A stretch of 39,361 nt of DNA, taken from positions 1 through 39,361 of the forward strand of contig JACPRU010000028.1 in assembly GCA_016189835.1 (NCBI GenBank), given 5' to 3'. The translations under genes and the position numbers were made by a program. The notes beneath the pieces were generated by a model. That model did no database searches and was not told where the DNA came from. It saw nothing but the letters and a program-made list of their open reading frames with translations. The stretch comes from Deltaproteobacteria bacterium (GTDB taxonomy: Bacteria > Desulfobacterota > Binatia > JACPRU01). Below, piece after piece: positions 1 to 9,375 of this stretch (positions within the stretch are counted from its first letter, which is position 1; each line of letters begins with the position of its first letter).

Positions 1-246
1 AACCGCTTCGGCCCGCGGGTCGTGATGTTCTTCCGGGACACCAGCGGCAACCCCACCCACCGGCTGCTCGCCGACGACGAGCGTGCCGGCGTGCGCGCGA
101 TTTACGCCAGCGGGGGCGGCGGGGGCGGCGGGGGATGCGCGGTGGTGCGCCCGGGAGGCCGCTCGGATCTGCTGATCGTCGCGGCCGCGCTGGCCTGGCT
201 CGCCCTGCGGGCGGCGCGGCGGCGGCCTGCGCGAGGCTCGCGATGA
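1..246 (+). CDS. Matrixin-like metalloprotease, C-terminal end (partial)
   Basis: Only the last 81 codons are in the window; the 5' part, including any HExxH zinc site, lies upstream. The visible sequence runs MFFRDTSGNPTHRLLADDER then AGVRAIY, which resembles the end of matrixin (M10) catalytic domains, where a Leu-x-x-Asp-Asp-x-x-Gly-(I/V)-x-x-(I/L)-Tyr segment follows the zinc site. After it comes an eight-Gly run, a single Cys, a hydrophobic helix (LLIVAAALAWLALRAA) and an Arg-rich end. That Gly-linker/Cys/TM/Arg arrangement resembles MYXO-CTERM-type C-terminal sorting signals, so the protein is probably exported and surface-anchored. The family call rests on the short C-terminal match only. 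It could be another secreted zinc protease. Confidence 0.6.
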   Translation, partial: NRFGPRVVMFFRDTSGNPTHRLLADDERAGVRAIYASGGGGGGGGCAVVRPGGRSDLLIVAAALAWLALRAARRRPARGSR

Positions 247-262
247 AGCTCGCCGCGAGACG

Positions 263-364
263 ATGGGGCGCGCGATGGCTCACGACGCGGCCATCGAATT
301 CAACGAGCGCGACTTCGAGCGGCGCATGATGGAGGCTCTGGAGGGTCGCGATGCGCGCAGGTGA
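263..364 (+). CDS. Possible small acidic protein (33 aa), unrecognised
   Basis: A short frame with ATG at 263 (and another at 275) reads MGRAMAHDAAIEFNERDFER and ends about ten residues later at a TGA overlapping the next gene by 14 bp. The composition (balanced Glu/Asp/Arg, few Ala/Gly runs) is unlike the Ala/Arg-rich spurious frames around it and suggests a short helical peptide. There is no strong ribosome binding site before either ATG. It lies between a protease and a HEAT-repeat protein on the same strand and could be translationally coupled to the latter. I do not recognise it, and chance is a real possibility at this length. Confidence 0.25.
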   Translation: MGRAMAHDAAIEFNERDFERRMMEALEGRDARR

Positions 365-1046
365 AAGCGAAGGAGCGGGGCGCGGCCCGCTGCCGCGGCG
401 GGGCGGCGCCGCGCGGGCCGTCGTCCTGGCGCTGGGCGCCGCGCTGCTCTGGCTCGACGCGCCGCCGGCGCGCGCTCAGACGAATTCCGGCATTGGCGCG
501 CCCCCCGGCTCCGCCGCCGATCGCTTCCGCAAGGCGCGCGAGGGTGCGGGGACCGCCGACTTCCTGCGGCGCACGAACGATCCGGACCCGGCGGTGCGCG
601 CGCAGGCGCTCAAGTCGCTGGCCGAGTCGGGCGACCCGCGGGCCAAGGATGCCGCGCTCGAGGCGCTCGACGACGCCGACGCGCGCGTCCAGAACCGGGC
701 GCTCGAGTGCCTCGTCGAGCTGCGCGCCGCCGACGTCGCCCCCGCGCTCCTGCAGCGCCTGTTCCTCGCGGCCACGCCGCGGCCGGTTCGCCGGCGCATC
801 CTGGCGGTGCTCGCCGAGATCGCCGAGCCGCCCGTCGCCCGGGACCTCCTCGACTACGCCGGCGAGGAGACGGACGCGGAGCTGCGCGTCGCGGCGCTCT
901 ACGCCGTCGGCCAGGTCGGTGACGCATCGCTCGAGGCGCCGCTGCGCGCGCTCGCCGATCGCGAGAGCGACCCCGCGGTCAAGCGCATCGCCGCCGATGC
1001 CGCCGCTGCCGTCGCCGCTCGTGCCGCGGCGGGCTCGCGACGATGA
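351..1046 (+). CDS. Secreted HEAT-repeat protein
   Basis: A 231-aa protein with an N-terminal signal peptide: Arg-rich start, hydrophobic core (AVVLALGAALLWL) and likely cleavage after PARA around residue 42. The mature part (about residues 60-225) is four to five HEAT-like units of about 30 residues, with recurrent 'DPDPAVRAQALKSLAESGDP' and 'DAELRVAALYAVGQVGD' patterns. Such repeats form an alpha-solenoid for protein-protein contacts. No catalytic motif is visible. GGAGGG lies about 8 nt before ATG 351, which supports this start. It follows the protease on the same strand and ends 72 bp before the convergent YhdP-like gene. An exported scaffold role is likely; the partner is unknown. Confidence 0.75.
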   Translation: MRAGESEGAGRGPLPRRGGAARAVVLALGAALLWLDAPPARAQTNSGIGAPPGSAADRFRKAREGAGTADFLRRTNDPDPAVRAQALKSLAESGDPRAKDAALEALDDADARVQNRALECLVELRAADVAPALLQRLFLAATPRPVRRRILAVLAEIAEPPVARDLLDYAGEETDAELRVAALYAVGQVGDASLEAPLRALADRESDPAVKRIAADAAAAVAARAAAGSRR

Positions 1047-1118
1047 GCCGGGCAGCGCGGCGCCGGCGGGACCGCAGCGCGATCGCGCGGCGAGCTTCGA
1101 GCGGCCACTCGGCCGCGT

Positions 1119-3830
1119 TCAGCGGCGCTCGGGCGTGGGCTCGGCGGCGGGCGCAAACAGCGCGCCGAACATCTTGCGCAATGCCCCGGGGGCGAGCGCC
1201 GTCAGCGGGTTGACGCGCACCTCCGGCCGTTCGACGAGGCCGGAGACCCGGTATTCGATGCCGAACAGCCCGGCGCCCTCGCCGCCGGCGATCCACGAGC
1301 CGACCAGCGGAACGTTGCCGAGGGCGGAGTTCAGCGTGTCGGCGGGGATGATGTCGCCATGCAGCTCGACGCGGCGGCTCGCTCGCTCGATCTCGCCGTC
1401 GGCGGTCAGACCGATGGCGCCGGCGGCGCGGGCATCGTGAATCTGCACGGTCCGTTCCGACCACAGGAACGGCACCCGCACTCGCGTGAACGGGATGCCG
1501 TCCCGGTCGAGCATGCCGGCGATGCCCTCGAACGACCCGAGGCTGAGGATCTGCGCCAGCACCGGAGCGCGCAGCACGCGGAAGTCGCCGAGCTCGATCT
1601 CGCCGTGGGCGCGCGTCGGCGGCTGCGCGTCGTCGATCGTCGCGCGCAGGATGAGGCGACCGCCCACGGCGCCGTCGTAGAGGCCGAGCGCCTTCAGCGT
1701 CTCGCCGCCGCGGTCGGAGCTGAGGCCCAATCGGCGCCCCCCCTCGACCGGCGCGAGCTCGAGCTTGATCTCCCCGTCGGGAGCGAGGCGGCCGGCCGCC
1801 GCGGCCCGGCGGATGCCGCCGCCGTCTCCCTGCACGGTGCCGCTCGCGTCGGCGAGCTCGAAGCCCGCCGCGGCGAGCACGCGGGCGAAGCGGAAGTCGA
1901 GGTCGTAGGCGAAGCCGATCCGGGTCGCCGCGCCGCTCCCGGACCGCAGCCGCTCGAGCCAGGGTTCGAGATCGAGGCGCTCGCCCGCGAGCGACGCGCG
2001 GAAGCCGTCCCGTTCGCGCCGCACGACGCTCGCTCCCAGTTCGCTGCGTCCGAGCTTCAGGCGCTTCAGTGAAAGCGACTGCAGCTGCCCGGACTCGAAG
2101 CTCGCGCTGCCTTCGGCCTCGGCGTCCGCGCCCCGCAGCGCCGCCTGCAGGCGCCCGCCGCCGCCCTCGGGCGTGAACGAGAGCCGGACGTCGAGCGGGC
2201 CCTGCGCGCCGGGCACGCCGGTGAGGACGGTCGCGCCGCGCACCTCGATGCCGCCGTCCTCCGCGAGCCGCACGTCGAGCCGTCCGCCGTCGATGCCGAC
2301 CCGGCCGAGCAACGCCGCGGCCGTGGCGTCACGCAACTCGGCCGAGCCGGCGACCCGCACGTCGGCTCGGGTCAAGCCCCGCACCAGCGGGAAGCGGATG
2401 GCGGCGTGCGCGCGGCTCTGACCGCCTAGGCGGGTCGACGGGATGCCGAGCCGGCTCACGGCAGCGAGCGGCGGCCGTTCGAGGAAGTCGAGCAGGTCGG
2501 CGCTCGCGCCCTCGACGTCGACCTCGATCGCCGTCTGCGGCGGGCGCCCGCGCAGGGCGATGCTCACGTGCGCGCCGGGCACTCGCAGGTCGCCGACCTC
2601 GGCCCGCTCCACGCGCGCCGCGAAGCGCTCGGCGGTGAGAGTCGCGGAGCCGCGCGCCGAGCGAACCGGCGGCAGCGGCTCCAGATAATGGATCTCGACG
2701 CCGTCGAACTCGAAGGCGACGTCGGCGGCCGGCGCGGCGGGGGCCGCGCCGGGGTCGAGCGCGAGCGGCCAGCGCAGCGTGAAGCGCGCGCGCGAGAGGA
2801 CGCCGGCGCGGATGCTGCGCCGGATCCACTCGCGGGCACCGCCGGCGAGGCCGGCCGGCCACAGCCGGTCGAGATCGCCGATGCCGAGCGCGTGCGCCTC
2901 GCCGCGCAGCTCGGCGGATCGGCCGGGGATGACGTCGGCCTCGGCGGCGAGCCGTGCGCCGCCGACGCGGGCATCGATGCCGCGCAGCTCGAGCTTCGCC
3001 GAAGCCGCGCTGAACGATCCCTCGGCGCGAAGCGAATCGATCGTCGCCGCAGTGCCGCCGCCGCCGAAGGCCAGCCGGCCGCCGCTGCCGGCGATCGCGA
3101 ACGACAAGCGATCGAGCCGGCCGCCGCCGCCGAAGGCTTCGGCGTGGGCCGATACGCCGAGCGCGAAGTCGCGCAGATGCGCCGCGCTGCCGGCGCGCAG
3201 CGCGACCGTGGCGCGCAGATCCCCCGCGACCGAGCCGCCGGCACGCCGGCGCACGTCGAGATCCGCGCCGGACACCTCCCAGGTGCTGCCGGAGATGCGA
3301 TCCTCGAGCGTCAGAGCGGCGTCGCGGATGCGTACGCCGTGCAGCACCGCGTTGCCGTCCTGCAAGACCGCCGCCGCCAGCATCGCCAGCAGGCGCCCGG
3401 CGCCGGGGGCGTCGCCGCCCGCCGCGCCGCCCAGCGCCAGGCTGCCTTCGGCGCCGCGGACCAGCGCGAGTCGCACGCCGCTCAAGCCGATGCGGGCCAC
3501 GGCGAAGCGGCCCGACAGGAGCGCGCGCAGGCTGAGGCGCAGCGACAGCATCGGCAGCGAGGCGACCGGCGAGCCGTCCTCGCGCTCGAGGCTCACGTCG
3601 AGGACGCGGACGGTCGGCCGGCGATCCGCCCAGGCCAGCTCGGTGCGCGCGACGCGCGCGCGGATGCCCGGGGAGAGATCGCCGAGCGCCTGTGCCACGC
3701 GGCGATCGAGCAGGGCGAGCGGGATCGGCCCCTGGCCGAGGCGCCAGGCGAGCGCCGCCGAGACGATCGACGCCACCGCGACCAGAGCGAGCGCGGATCG
3801 CGCGAGGACCTTCGCCATCGCCCGGGGCAT
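1119..3830 (-). CDS. YhdP/AsmA-like envelope protein (DUF3971-type)
   Basis: A 903-aa protein with one N-terminal transmembrane anchor (SALALVAVASIVSAALAW), followed by a long beta-rich periplasmic region. The C-terminus (about residues 690-890) has the AsmA/YhdP signature: a GEIELGDFRVLRAPVLAQIL segment, then FEGIAGMLDRDGIPFTRV, 'LHGDIIPADTLNSALGNVPLVG' and the closing 'FGIEYRVSGLVERPEVRVNPL'. Members of the AsmA/TamB/YhdP clan are bridge-like proteins implicated in moving phospholipids between the inner and outer membrane. At 903 aa it is shorter than enterobacterial YhdP (about 1,270 aa). The start is ATG 3830 or, just as plausibly, ATG 3818 (MAKVLARSALAL). It is a single gene, convergent with the HEAT-repeat gene. 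A diderm envelope is implied. Confidence 0.8.
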   Translation of the reverse strand: MPRAMAKVLARSALALVAVASIVSAALAWRLGQGPIPLALLDRRVAQALGDLSPGIRARVARTELAWADRRPTVRVLDVSLEREDGSPVASLPMLSLRLSLRALLSGRFAVARIGLSGVRLALVRGAEGSLALGGAAGGDAPGAGRLLAMLAAAVLQDGNAVLHGVRIRDAALTLEDRISGSTWEVSGADLDVRRRAGGSVAGDLRATVALRAGSAAHLRDFALGVSAHAEAFGGGGRLDRLSFAIAGSGGRLAFGGGGTAATIDSLRAEGSFSAASAKLELRGIDARVGGARLAAEADVIPGRSAELRGEAHALGIGDLDRLWPAGLAGGAREWIRRSIRAGVLSRARFTLRWPLALDPGAAPAAPAADVAFEFDGVEIHYLEPLPPVRSARGSATLTAERFAARVERAEVGDLRVPGAHVSIALRGRPPQTAIEVDVEGASADLLDFLERPPLAAVSRLGIPSTRLGGQSRAHAAIRFPLVRGLTRADVRVAGSAELRDATAAALLGRVGIDGGRLDVRLAEDGGIEVRGATVLTGVPGAQGPLDVRLSFTPEGGGGRLQAALRGADAEAEGSASFESGQLQSLSLKRLKLGRSELGASVVRRERDGFRASLAGERLDLEPWLERLRSGSGAATRIGFAYDLDFRFARVLAAAGFELADASGTVQGDGGGIRRAAAAGRLAPDGEIKLELAPVEGGRRLGLSSDRGGETLKALGLYDGAVGGRLILRATIDDAQPPTRAHGEIELGDFRVLRAPVLAQILSLGSFEGIAGMLDRDGIPFTRVRVPFLWSERTVQIHDARAAGAIGLTADGEIERASRRVELHGDIIPADTLNSALGNVPLVGSWIAGGEGAGLFGIEYRVSGLVERPEVRVNPLTALAPGALRKMFGALFAPAAEPTPERR

Positions 3831-3873
3831 TGCGGTTTCACTTATCGGTCGCGCCGGACAATTGCGACCGCCG

Positions 3874-3965
3874 AAAAGGGGTGGGGAGTCTTTTGCCGGA
3901 ACGTCGCGAAGGGTGCTGCGAAAAAAGGACCCCCGCTGCGCACGAAAAGACTCCCGGCCCCTTTT
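3874..3965. repeat. Dispersed palindrome, copy A (long spacer)
   Basis: Two 21-bp arms in inverted orientation, 3874-3894 (AAAAGGGGTGGGGAGTC then TTTT) and 3945-3965 (AAAAGACTCCCGGCC then CCTTTT), match at 19 of 21 positions and flank a 50-bp spacer. It is the same element as copies at 11988 and 22903 but with an imperfect stem and a larger interior. The left arm is followed by GCCGGAAC, as in copy C. It lies in the gap between the YhdP-like gene and the stop of the universal stress protein. Confidence 0.85.
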
Positions 3966-3986
3966 CCCGGGACTCCTACCGAGGGG

Positions 3987-4424
3987 TCAGGGGACGCACA
4001 GCACGGGGACCCGGGCGCCGCGCAGCACCTTTTCCGCGGTGCTGCCGAACAGCAGCTCCGCGATGCCCCCCGCGGGGCTGCGGCTGCCGATCACGATGAG
4101 ATCGCACTCCAGGTCGGCGGCGATCTTGATGATCTCAGTGAACGGCACGCCCTCGACGACCATGCGCTCGAACTTGCCGGCCAGCGAGCCCTCAATGTCG
4201 TCGAACTCGCGCTCGGCTCGGGAGCGCATCCGCGCCACCGCCTCGGCGTACGAGCAGATGCCGATGACCTCGAGACGGCGCGCCAGATCCACGTCGATCA
4301 CGTGCACCGCGGTGATCTCCGCGTTCGGGGCATACCAGGCCATCGCGGTCTCGAGCGCCCGGCGCGCGCCGGGCGAGAGATCGACCGCCACCAGCACCGC
4401 CAGCGGAGGCGCAGGGACGGTCAC
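3987..4424 (-). CDS. Universal stress protein (UspA family), GTG start
   Basis: A single Usp domain of 145 aa. It starts MTVPAPPLAVLVAVDLS, with the early hydrophobic strand and Asp typical of the nucleotide-binding alpha/beta fold, and ends with 'DLIVIGSRSPAGG' and 'LLFGSTAEKVLRGARVPVLCVP'. This is the family's phosphate-binding loop G-x2-(G)-x9-G-(S/T), here with Ser where the second Gly is usual, so ATP binding is plausible but not certain. GTG 4424 was chosen because the Usp strand begins right after it and GAGGG lies about 8 nt upstream. The frame stays open far upstream, but that part is Arg/Pro-rich nonsense. It diverges from the receiver/sigma-54 pair, so both may answer to one stress signal. 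Confidence 0.85.
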   Translation of the reverse strand: MTVPAPPLAVLVAVDLSPGARRALETAMAWYAPNAEITAVHVIDVDLARRLEVIGICSYAEAVARMRSRAEREFDDIEGSLAGKFERMVVEGVPFTEIIKIAADLECDLIVIGSRSPAGGIAELLFGSTAEKVLRGARVPVLCVP

Positions 4425-4561
4425 CGTCGCCCTCGCGACAGGGATTCGAGAGCGGTGCGGATCGACACGGCGGTCATGGTAGTGGGTCTCCGCGGACAGG
4501 GATAGCACGCTCCGTGCCGAGTCGGCTCCGGTCTCGATCTCGACGCACGGCCCGCCGGCGA

Positions 4562-4580
4562 CTGTGTCACAGCGACACAG
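4562..4580. promoter_or_regulatory. 19-bp palindrome in the usp / regulator divergent region
   Basis: CTGTGTC-ACAGC-GACACAG is a perfect 7-bp inverted repeat around a 5-bp centre. Its TGTGTC/GACACA halves resemble CRP/FNR-superfamily operators in size. It lies in the 323-bp gap (4425-4747) between the divergent stress-protein and receiver-like genes. I see no other convincing promoter element in that gap. The bound regulator is unknown. Confidence 0.4.
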
Positions 4581-4747
4581 CGCAGACCCTTTTCGGCGCA
4601 GCACCGGCGCCGAGACCTGCCGACAATTCGCCGTGGCGTCGCGCGCTTCGCAGGCAGATCCGCCATGCCCGCATGGCACGCCGTCTGCTCTTCGGCTGGC
4701 GAGGTCGGCCGCCGGGGCGGCCGGGAAAACGAGCGAGCGAGTATACG

Positions 4748-5380
4748 ATGGCGCGTAAACAGGGCGGCGGGAGGACCAGCCCGCGATTTTCTCCGCTCGG
4801 CGCCGGCAACGGCGATGGCGAGGCGTTCGCCGCGCCGCGCGATGCGCAGCGCTCGGCGGGGCGGTCGCCGGCAGCCCAGGCTGAGCGGCGGCCGCGCCAG
4901 CGGCCACCTGCGGCGCGCTCGCCGGACGCAGCGGCGCGCAGGCGGTCGCGGGCGGCGGCCGGCGGCGAGGCGGGTAGCCGCCGTGGTGGAGCGCTGCTGG
5001 TCGCGCTGTCGGTAGATCCACGGCTGCGGGAGCTGGTCGCTCGGGCGGTCGCCGGCGCCGCCGTCGAGTTTCGTGACCAGCCCGAATCGGCCCGCCGCGC
5101 GCTGGCGGCGACCGGCGCCCCAGTGGTGGTGGCCGACGATTCGGCGCTGCCGGCCGCGGAGCGGGGCTGGTTCCTCGAGCAGGTGCGGCGGCTCGAGCCG
5201 GAGGCGCTCGTGGTCTACGTGGCGAGCCGGCAGGACGACGCCGTCGAGCGCGAGGTCCGGGCCCACGGCGTCCTCCACTACGCTTCCCGCCCGCTCGACG
5301 AGGCCCGGATGCTCCGGGTGCTCGGCTCGCTCGCCAGTTACGCCGCGGCCTCCGTTGTCGCCCGCCGCCCTTCCTGCTAG
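4748..5380 (+). CDS. Degenerate receiver-domain protein
   Basis: A 210-aa protein. Residues 1-75 are Arg/Ala/Pro-rich and probably disordered. Residues 78-205 read like a CheY-type receiver: LLVALSVDPRLRELV, then 'APVVVADDSALPAAERGWFLEQVRRLEPEALVVYVASRQDD', then 'AHGVLHYASRPLDEARMLRVLGSL'. The usual phospho-acceptor region is present as ADDS, but the conserved Lys of the 'KP' motif is Arg (SRPLDE), so phosphorylation is doubtful. ATG 4748 is taken as the start because upstream codons in the frame are low-complexity. The stop is 11 nt before the sigma-54 activator, so the two form an operon and this protein may act as its phosphorylation-independent partner. Confidence 0.6.
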   Translation: MARKQGGGRTSPRFSPLGAGNGDGEAFAAPRDAQRSAGRSPAAQAERRPRQRPPAARSPDAAARRRSRAAAGGEAGSRRGGALLVALSVDPRLRELVARAVAGAAVEFRDQPESARRALAATGAPVVVADDSALPAAERGWFLEQVRRLEPEALVVYVASRQDDAVEREVRAHGVLHYASRPLDEARMLRVLGSLASYAAASVVARRPSC

Positions 5381-5391
5381 GCCTCCGGCGG

Positions 5392-6885
<1,494 letters not shown>

Positions 6886-6922
6886 GGCCGGCCGGAGCGG
6901 CGCCTGCCACGAAGGGAGTCCG

Positions 6923-7825
6923 ATGATCTCGTCCCGCGCGCTCGTGCTCCTCGCGCTCGTCCTGGCGGCGCCGCCGCGTCCCGACGCGGCGCGCATCGAG
7001 CAGGGCCGCGCCCTCTACCTCGCGAACTGTTCCCGCTGCCACGGGCCAACGGCGATCGGCGACGGCTCCGAAGCGCCGCTGTTCGCCGAGCGGCCGACGG
7101 ACCTGCGGCGCAGCGAGGTGCTCGGCGCCTACAACGACGAGACGCTGGTCGATCGCATCCGCGGCACCCGCCAGCTCCACCTCGAGCTTCGTCCCGAGGC
7201 GGTGGCGCACCAGGCCCAGGACACCGAGTCGCTCTATCGCTTCGTGCGCGGGCTGCCCACGGTTCGCTGGGCGGCGGTCGAGCGCGGCGCGCTCGTCTTT
7301 TTCGAGCGCTGCTCCCCGTGTCACGGCGTCTACGGCCGCCCTGAGCCGCCGTTTCCGCCCGGAGTGCTGCACCCGCCACCCGATCTGTCCGATCCGGCGT
7401 TTCAGGCCGAGACCGACCGGCGTTCGCTGGCGCGGCTGGTCCGGCACGGCGAGCGCGGCATGCCCGCGGTGGTGCCCCGCCTGAGCGAACGGCAGGCCGA
7501 GGACGTCCAGGCGTTCGTCCGCCGGCTGTCCCCCGGCTTCACGCTCTACGACCGATTGTGCTCGACCTGCCACGGTCAGCGAGGTGAGGGCGCGACCGGC
7601 GCGCTCGAGGAGACTCGCGCGCCTCGCTTCGCTTTCGACGCCGCCTACTTTCGCGCCCACGATCCGGACCGGGTGCGCGGCAAGATCTGGCACATGCTGG
7701 AGAGCGCGGAGCCCGGCATGCCGCATTTCGCCGAGCTGTCCGCGCAGCAGGTGAAGGCGATCCTCGACTACCTGCGCTCGCTCCCCCCTCTGCCGCCGGA
7801 GGCTTCCGGTGAGAGCCTGCCGTAG
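6923..7825 (+). CDS. Exported triheme c-type cytochrome
   Basis: A 300-aa periplasmic protein. The signal peptide is ALVLLALVLAAPPRPDAA. Three CxxCH haem sites are visible: CSRCH (C36, C39, H40), CSPCH (C130, C133, H134) and CSTCH (C213, C216, H217). Each lies in its own cytochrome-c-like unit with the 'GRALYLANCSRCHG' or 'YDRLCSTCHGQRGEGA' lead-in, so it is three monohaem domains in tandem. GAAGGGAG 5 nt before ATG 6923 fixes the start. It probably carries electrons in the periplasm. The nearby NirK-cytochrome fusion and monohaem cytochrome make a nitrite or other respiratory chain plausible. It follows the sigma-54 activator by 37 bp and could be co-transcribed. Confidence 0.85.
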   Translation: MISSRALVLLALVLAAPPRPDAARIEQGRALYLANCSRCHGPTAIGDGSEAPLFAERPTDLRRSEVLGAYNDETLVDRIRGTRQLHLELRPEAVAHQAQDTESLYRFVRGLPTVRWAAVERGALVFFERCSPCHGVYGRPEPPFPPGVLHPPPDLSDPAFQAETDRRSLARLVRHGERGMPAVVPRLSERQAEDVQAFVRRLSPGFTLYDRLCSTCHGQRGEGATGALEETRAPRFAFDAAYFRAHDPDRVRGKIWHMLESAEPGMPHFAELSAQQVKAILDYLRSLPPLPPEASGESLP

Positions 7826-8017
7826 AGTCCGCAGCGGCCGATGGAGCGACGGTGGCCGGGTGCCGTTCCCGGCCCTGGGACTCGGCCTTCCCGATCCTGG
7901 GAATCAGCGGCGCCGGGGGTGCGGCGAGCCGCCGCTCGGGCGGGCGGTTCTTGCACGCTTGCCCCGTCGCGAGCGTGCTGGCAGGGAACTTGCGATAGGC
8001 CCTGGAGAGGAGACCGC

Positions 8018-8488
8018 ATGATCAACGAGGAATGGATGACCCGCCCCGTGCACGCGGCGAAGCCCCGCGACTCGATCGCGTACGCGCGCGAGCTGCTCGA
8101 GCGCTACCGCATCAATCAGCTCCCGGTCGTCGTCGAGGGCCGCGTGGTCGGCATCGTCAGCGATCGTGACCTGCGCGACGCCTTCCCCTCGGTGCTCGAG
8201 GCGCTGGTTCCGCCGCGCCGGCGCACTCGCAAGCCCGGCCTCGATCCCAAGGACATCGCGGTCGAAGACGTCATGACCAGCAACGTGCTCACCCTCGCGC
8301 CCGGCGACACGGTGGACGAGGCGGCACGACTGATGCGCCGCGAGCGCATCGGCGCGGTGCCGATCGTCGAGCGCGGCGCGCTGGTCGGCATCGTCACGCG
8401 CAGCGACGTGCTCGAGGCCTACTCCGAGCTGTACGAGCGGCTGCGCGGTGCGGCTGTGCCGAAGCCCGCTTCCGGAGAGGCTCCATGA
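8018..8488 (+). CDS. CBS-domain pair protein
   Basis: A 156-aa stand-alone protein made of two CBS motifs: residues about 5-60 ('WMTRPVHAAKPRDSIAYARELLERY', 'RVVGIVSDRDLRDAF') and 85-140 ('VEDVMTSNVLTLAPGDTVDEAARLM', 'ALVGIVTRSDVLEAY'). Tandem CBS pairs form a Bateman module that binds adenine nucleotides or S-adenosyl compounds and senses energy state. GGAGAGGAG 7 nt upstream of ATG 8018 sets the start; the same frame extends to 7841 but is low-complexity there. It overlaps the next gene by 4 bp (ATGA), so the two are translationally coupled. No enzymatic domain is attached, so it probably regulates something in trans. The preceding 192 bp (7826-8017) show no gene. Confidence 0.85.
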   Translation: MINEEWMTRPVHAAKPRDSIAYARELLERYRINQLPVVVEGRVVGIVSDRDLRDAFPSVLEALVPPRRRTRKPGLDPKDIAVEDVMTSNVLTLAPGDTVDEAARLMRRERIGAVPIVERGALVGIVTRSDVLEAYSELYERLRGAAVPKPASGEAP

Positions 8489-9021
8489 GCGCGCCGACGC
8501 CGAAGGCGGGCAAGGGGCGCATCCGCTCGCTCGTGCGGCGCGGCAGCGAGGCCGGCAAGCAGCCGCGCGGAGGAGCAGCCGGCGCCGCCCCGCCCGAGGG
8601 CTCGGTGTGCCGGCGCTGCGGCGCCGCCTACCGGCGCCGAACCTGGCGGCGCGGGCGGCCCGGCGCGAGCGCGGGGAAGTCGGCGGCGGCGCTGCTCTGC
8701 CCGGCCTGCGCGCAGGTCGAGCGCGAGGACGCGTTCGGCAGCGTGACCGCGCGCGGCGGCTTCCTCGTCGAACACGGCGCCGAGATCCTCCGCCGCATCG
8801 ACAACGTCTGCCGGCGCGCGGGCCGCACGCAGCCCGAGCGCAAGCTCGTGTCGGTGCGTCTGGAGGGGGACCGGCTCGAGGTGCGCACCACCTCCCAGAA
8901 GCTCGCCCACCGCATCGCCAGTGAGCTGTCCAAGGCCTTCGGCGGGCGCGCGTCGTACGACTGGATCGATCGCGACGGTACGCTTCGCGCCGTGTGGGAG
9001 CCGCGCGCGCGGCCGGCCTGA
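8485..9021 (+). CDS. Zinc-ribbon protein of the BCAM0308/NMD3-like type
   Basis: A 178-aa basic protein. The first 40 residues are Arg/Gly/Ala-rich. Then come paired knuckles CRRC (C42, C45) and CPAC (C72, C75), forming a zinc ribbon around the AAYRRRTW segment. The C-terminal 80 residues alternate strand and helix ('ERKLVSVRLEGDRLEVRTTS', 'KLAHRIASELSKAFGG', 'GTLRAVWEP'). The layout matches small bacterial proteins annotated BCAM0308-family, which often sit near CBS or stress genes and whose function is not established. It is coupled to the CBS gene through an ATGA overlap. The homology call is from memory of the pattern, so the family name is moderately certain and the function unknown. Confidence 0.6.
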   Translation: MSAPTPKAGKGRIRSLVRRGSEAGKQPRGGAAGAAPPEGSVCRRCGAAYRRRTWRRGRPGASAGKSAAALLCPACAQVEREDAFGSVTARGGFLVEHGAEILRRIDNVCRRAGRTQPERKLVSVRLEGDRLEVRTTSQKLAHRIASELSKAFGGRASYDWIDRDGTLRAVWEPRARPA

Positions 9022-9049
9022 GCGGCCGGCGGGCGCGGCCGCGGCGCCG

Positions 9050-9208
9050 ATGTCGAGCCGCTCCACCGAGGAGGACGTCGCGGTCCGGCGGGACGCCAGC
9101 GGCCGCGCCGGCGTCTTCCGCGCGCGAGGCGTCACCAAGCTCTACCACATGGGTGAGGTCGTGGTGCACGCGTTGCGCGGCGTCGATCTCGATCTGTTCG
9201 AGGGCGGC
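9050..9208 (+). pseudogene. ABC transporter ATPase (MacB/LolD type), 5' remnant
   Basis: ATG 9050 opens a frame whose residues 22-50 (VFRARGVTKLYHMGEVVVHA then LRGVDLDLFEG) match the first strand of MacB/LolD-type ABC ATPases, just before the Walker A motif. The homology stops at about 9208, before any Walker motif, and the sequence passes into the 3' end of an adaptor gene in another frame. The reading frame then runs through non-homologous codons to 9448. It is therefore a truncated, certainly non-ATP-hydrolysing remnant. It starts 28 bp after the zinc-ribbon gene. Confidence 0.65.
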
Positions 9209-9351
9209 ACCGCGCGGTGCTCGCGCGGGTGGAGATCGGTCGGGCGAACGACACGGAGGCGGAGCTCAGGTCGGTGCTCGCCGCGGGGAACCTGGTGCTC
9301 GCTCACCCCTCCGACAAGATCGAGGACGGCACGCGGATCGTCAGGCGTTGA
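9209..9351 (+). pseudogene. HlyD/MacA-type adaptor subunit, 3' remnant
   Basis: In a different frame from the preceding ATPase remnant, the sequence reads AVLARVEIGRANDTEAEL, then 'RSVLAAGNLVLAHPSDKIEDGTRIVRR' and stops at 9349-9351. This is the usual end of HlyD/MacA-type periplasmic adaptors, the barrel segment 'V.iGrrnd.eaEv.sGL..Gd.VvlhPsd.i.dG.rv'. No start and no upstream adaptor domain exist. Together with 9050-9208 it looks like the scar of a deletion of about one tripartite efflux operon, or of an assembly collapse. The junction is placed at 9205-9212 by where homology changes. Confidence 0.6.
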
Positions 9352-9375
9352 ATGCCGGCCGGGATCGACAGCGGC

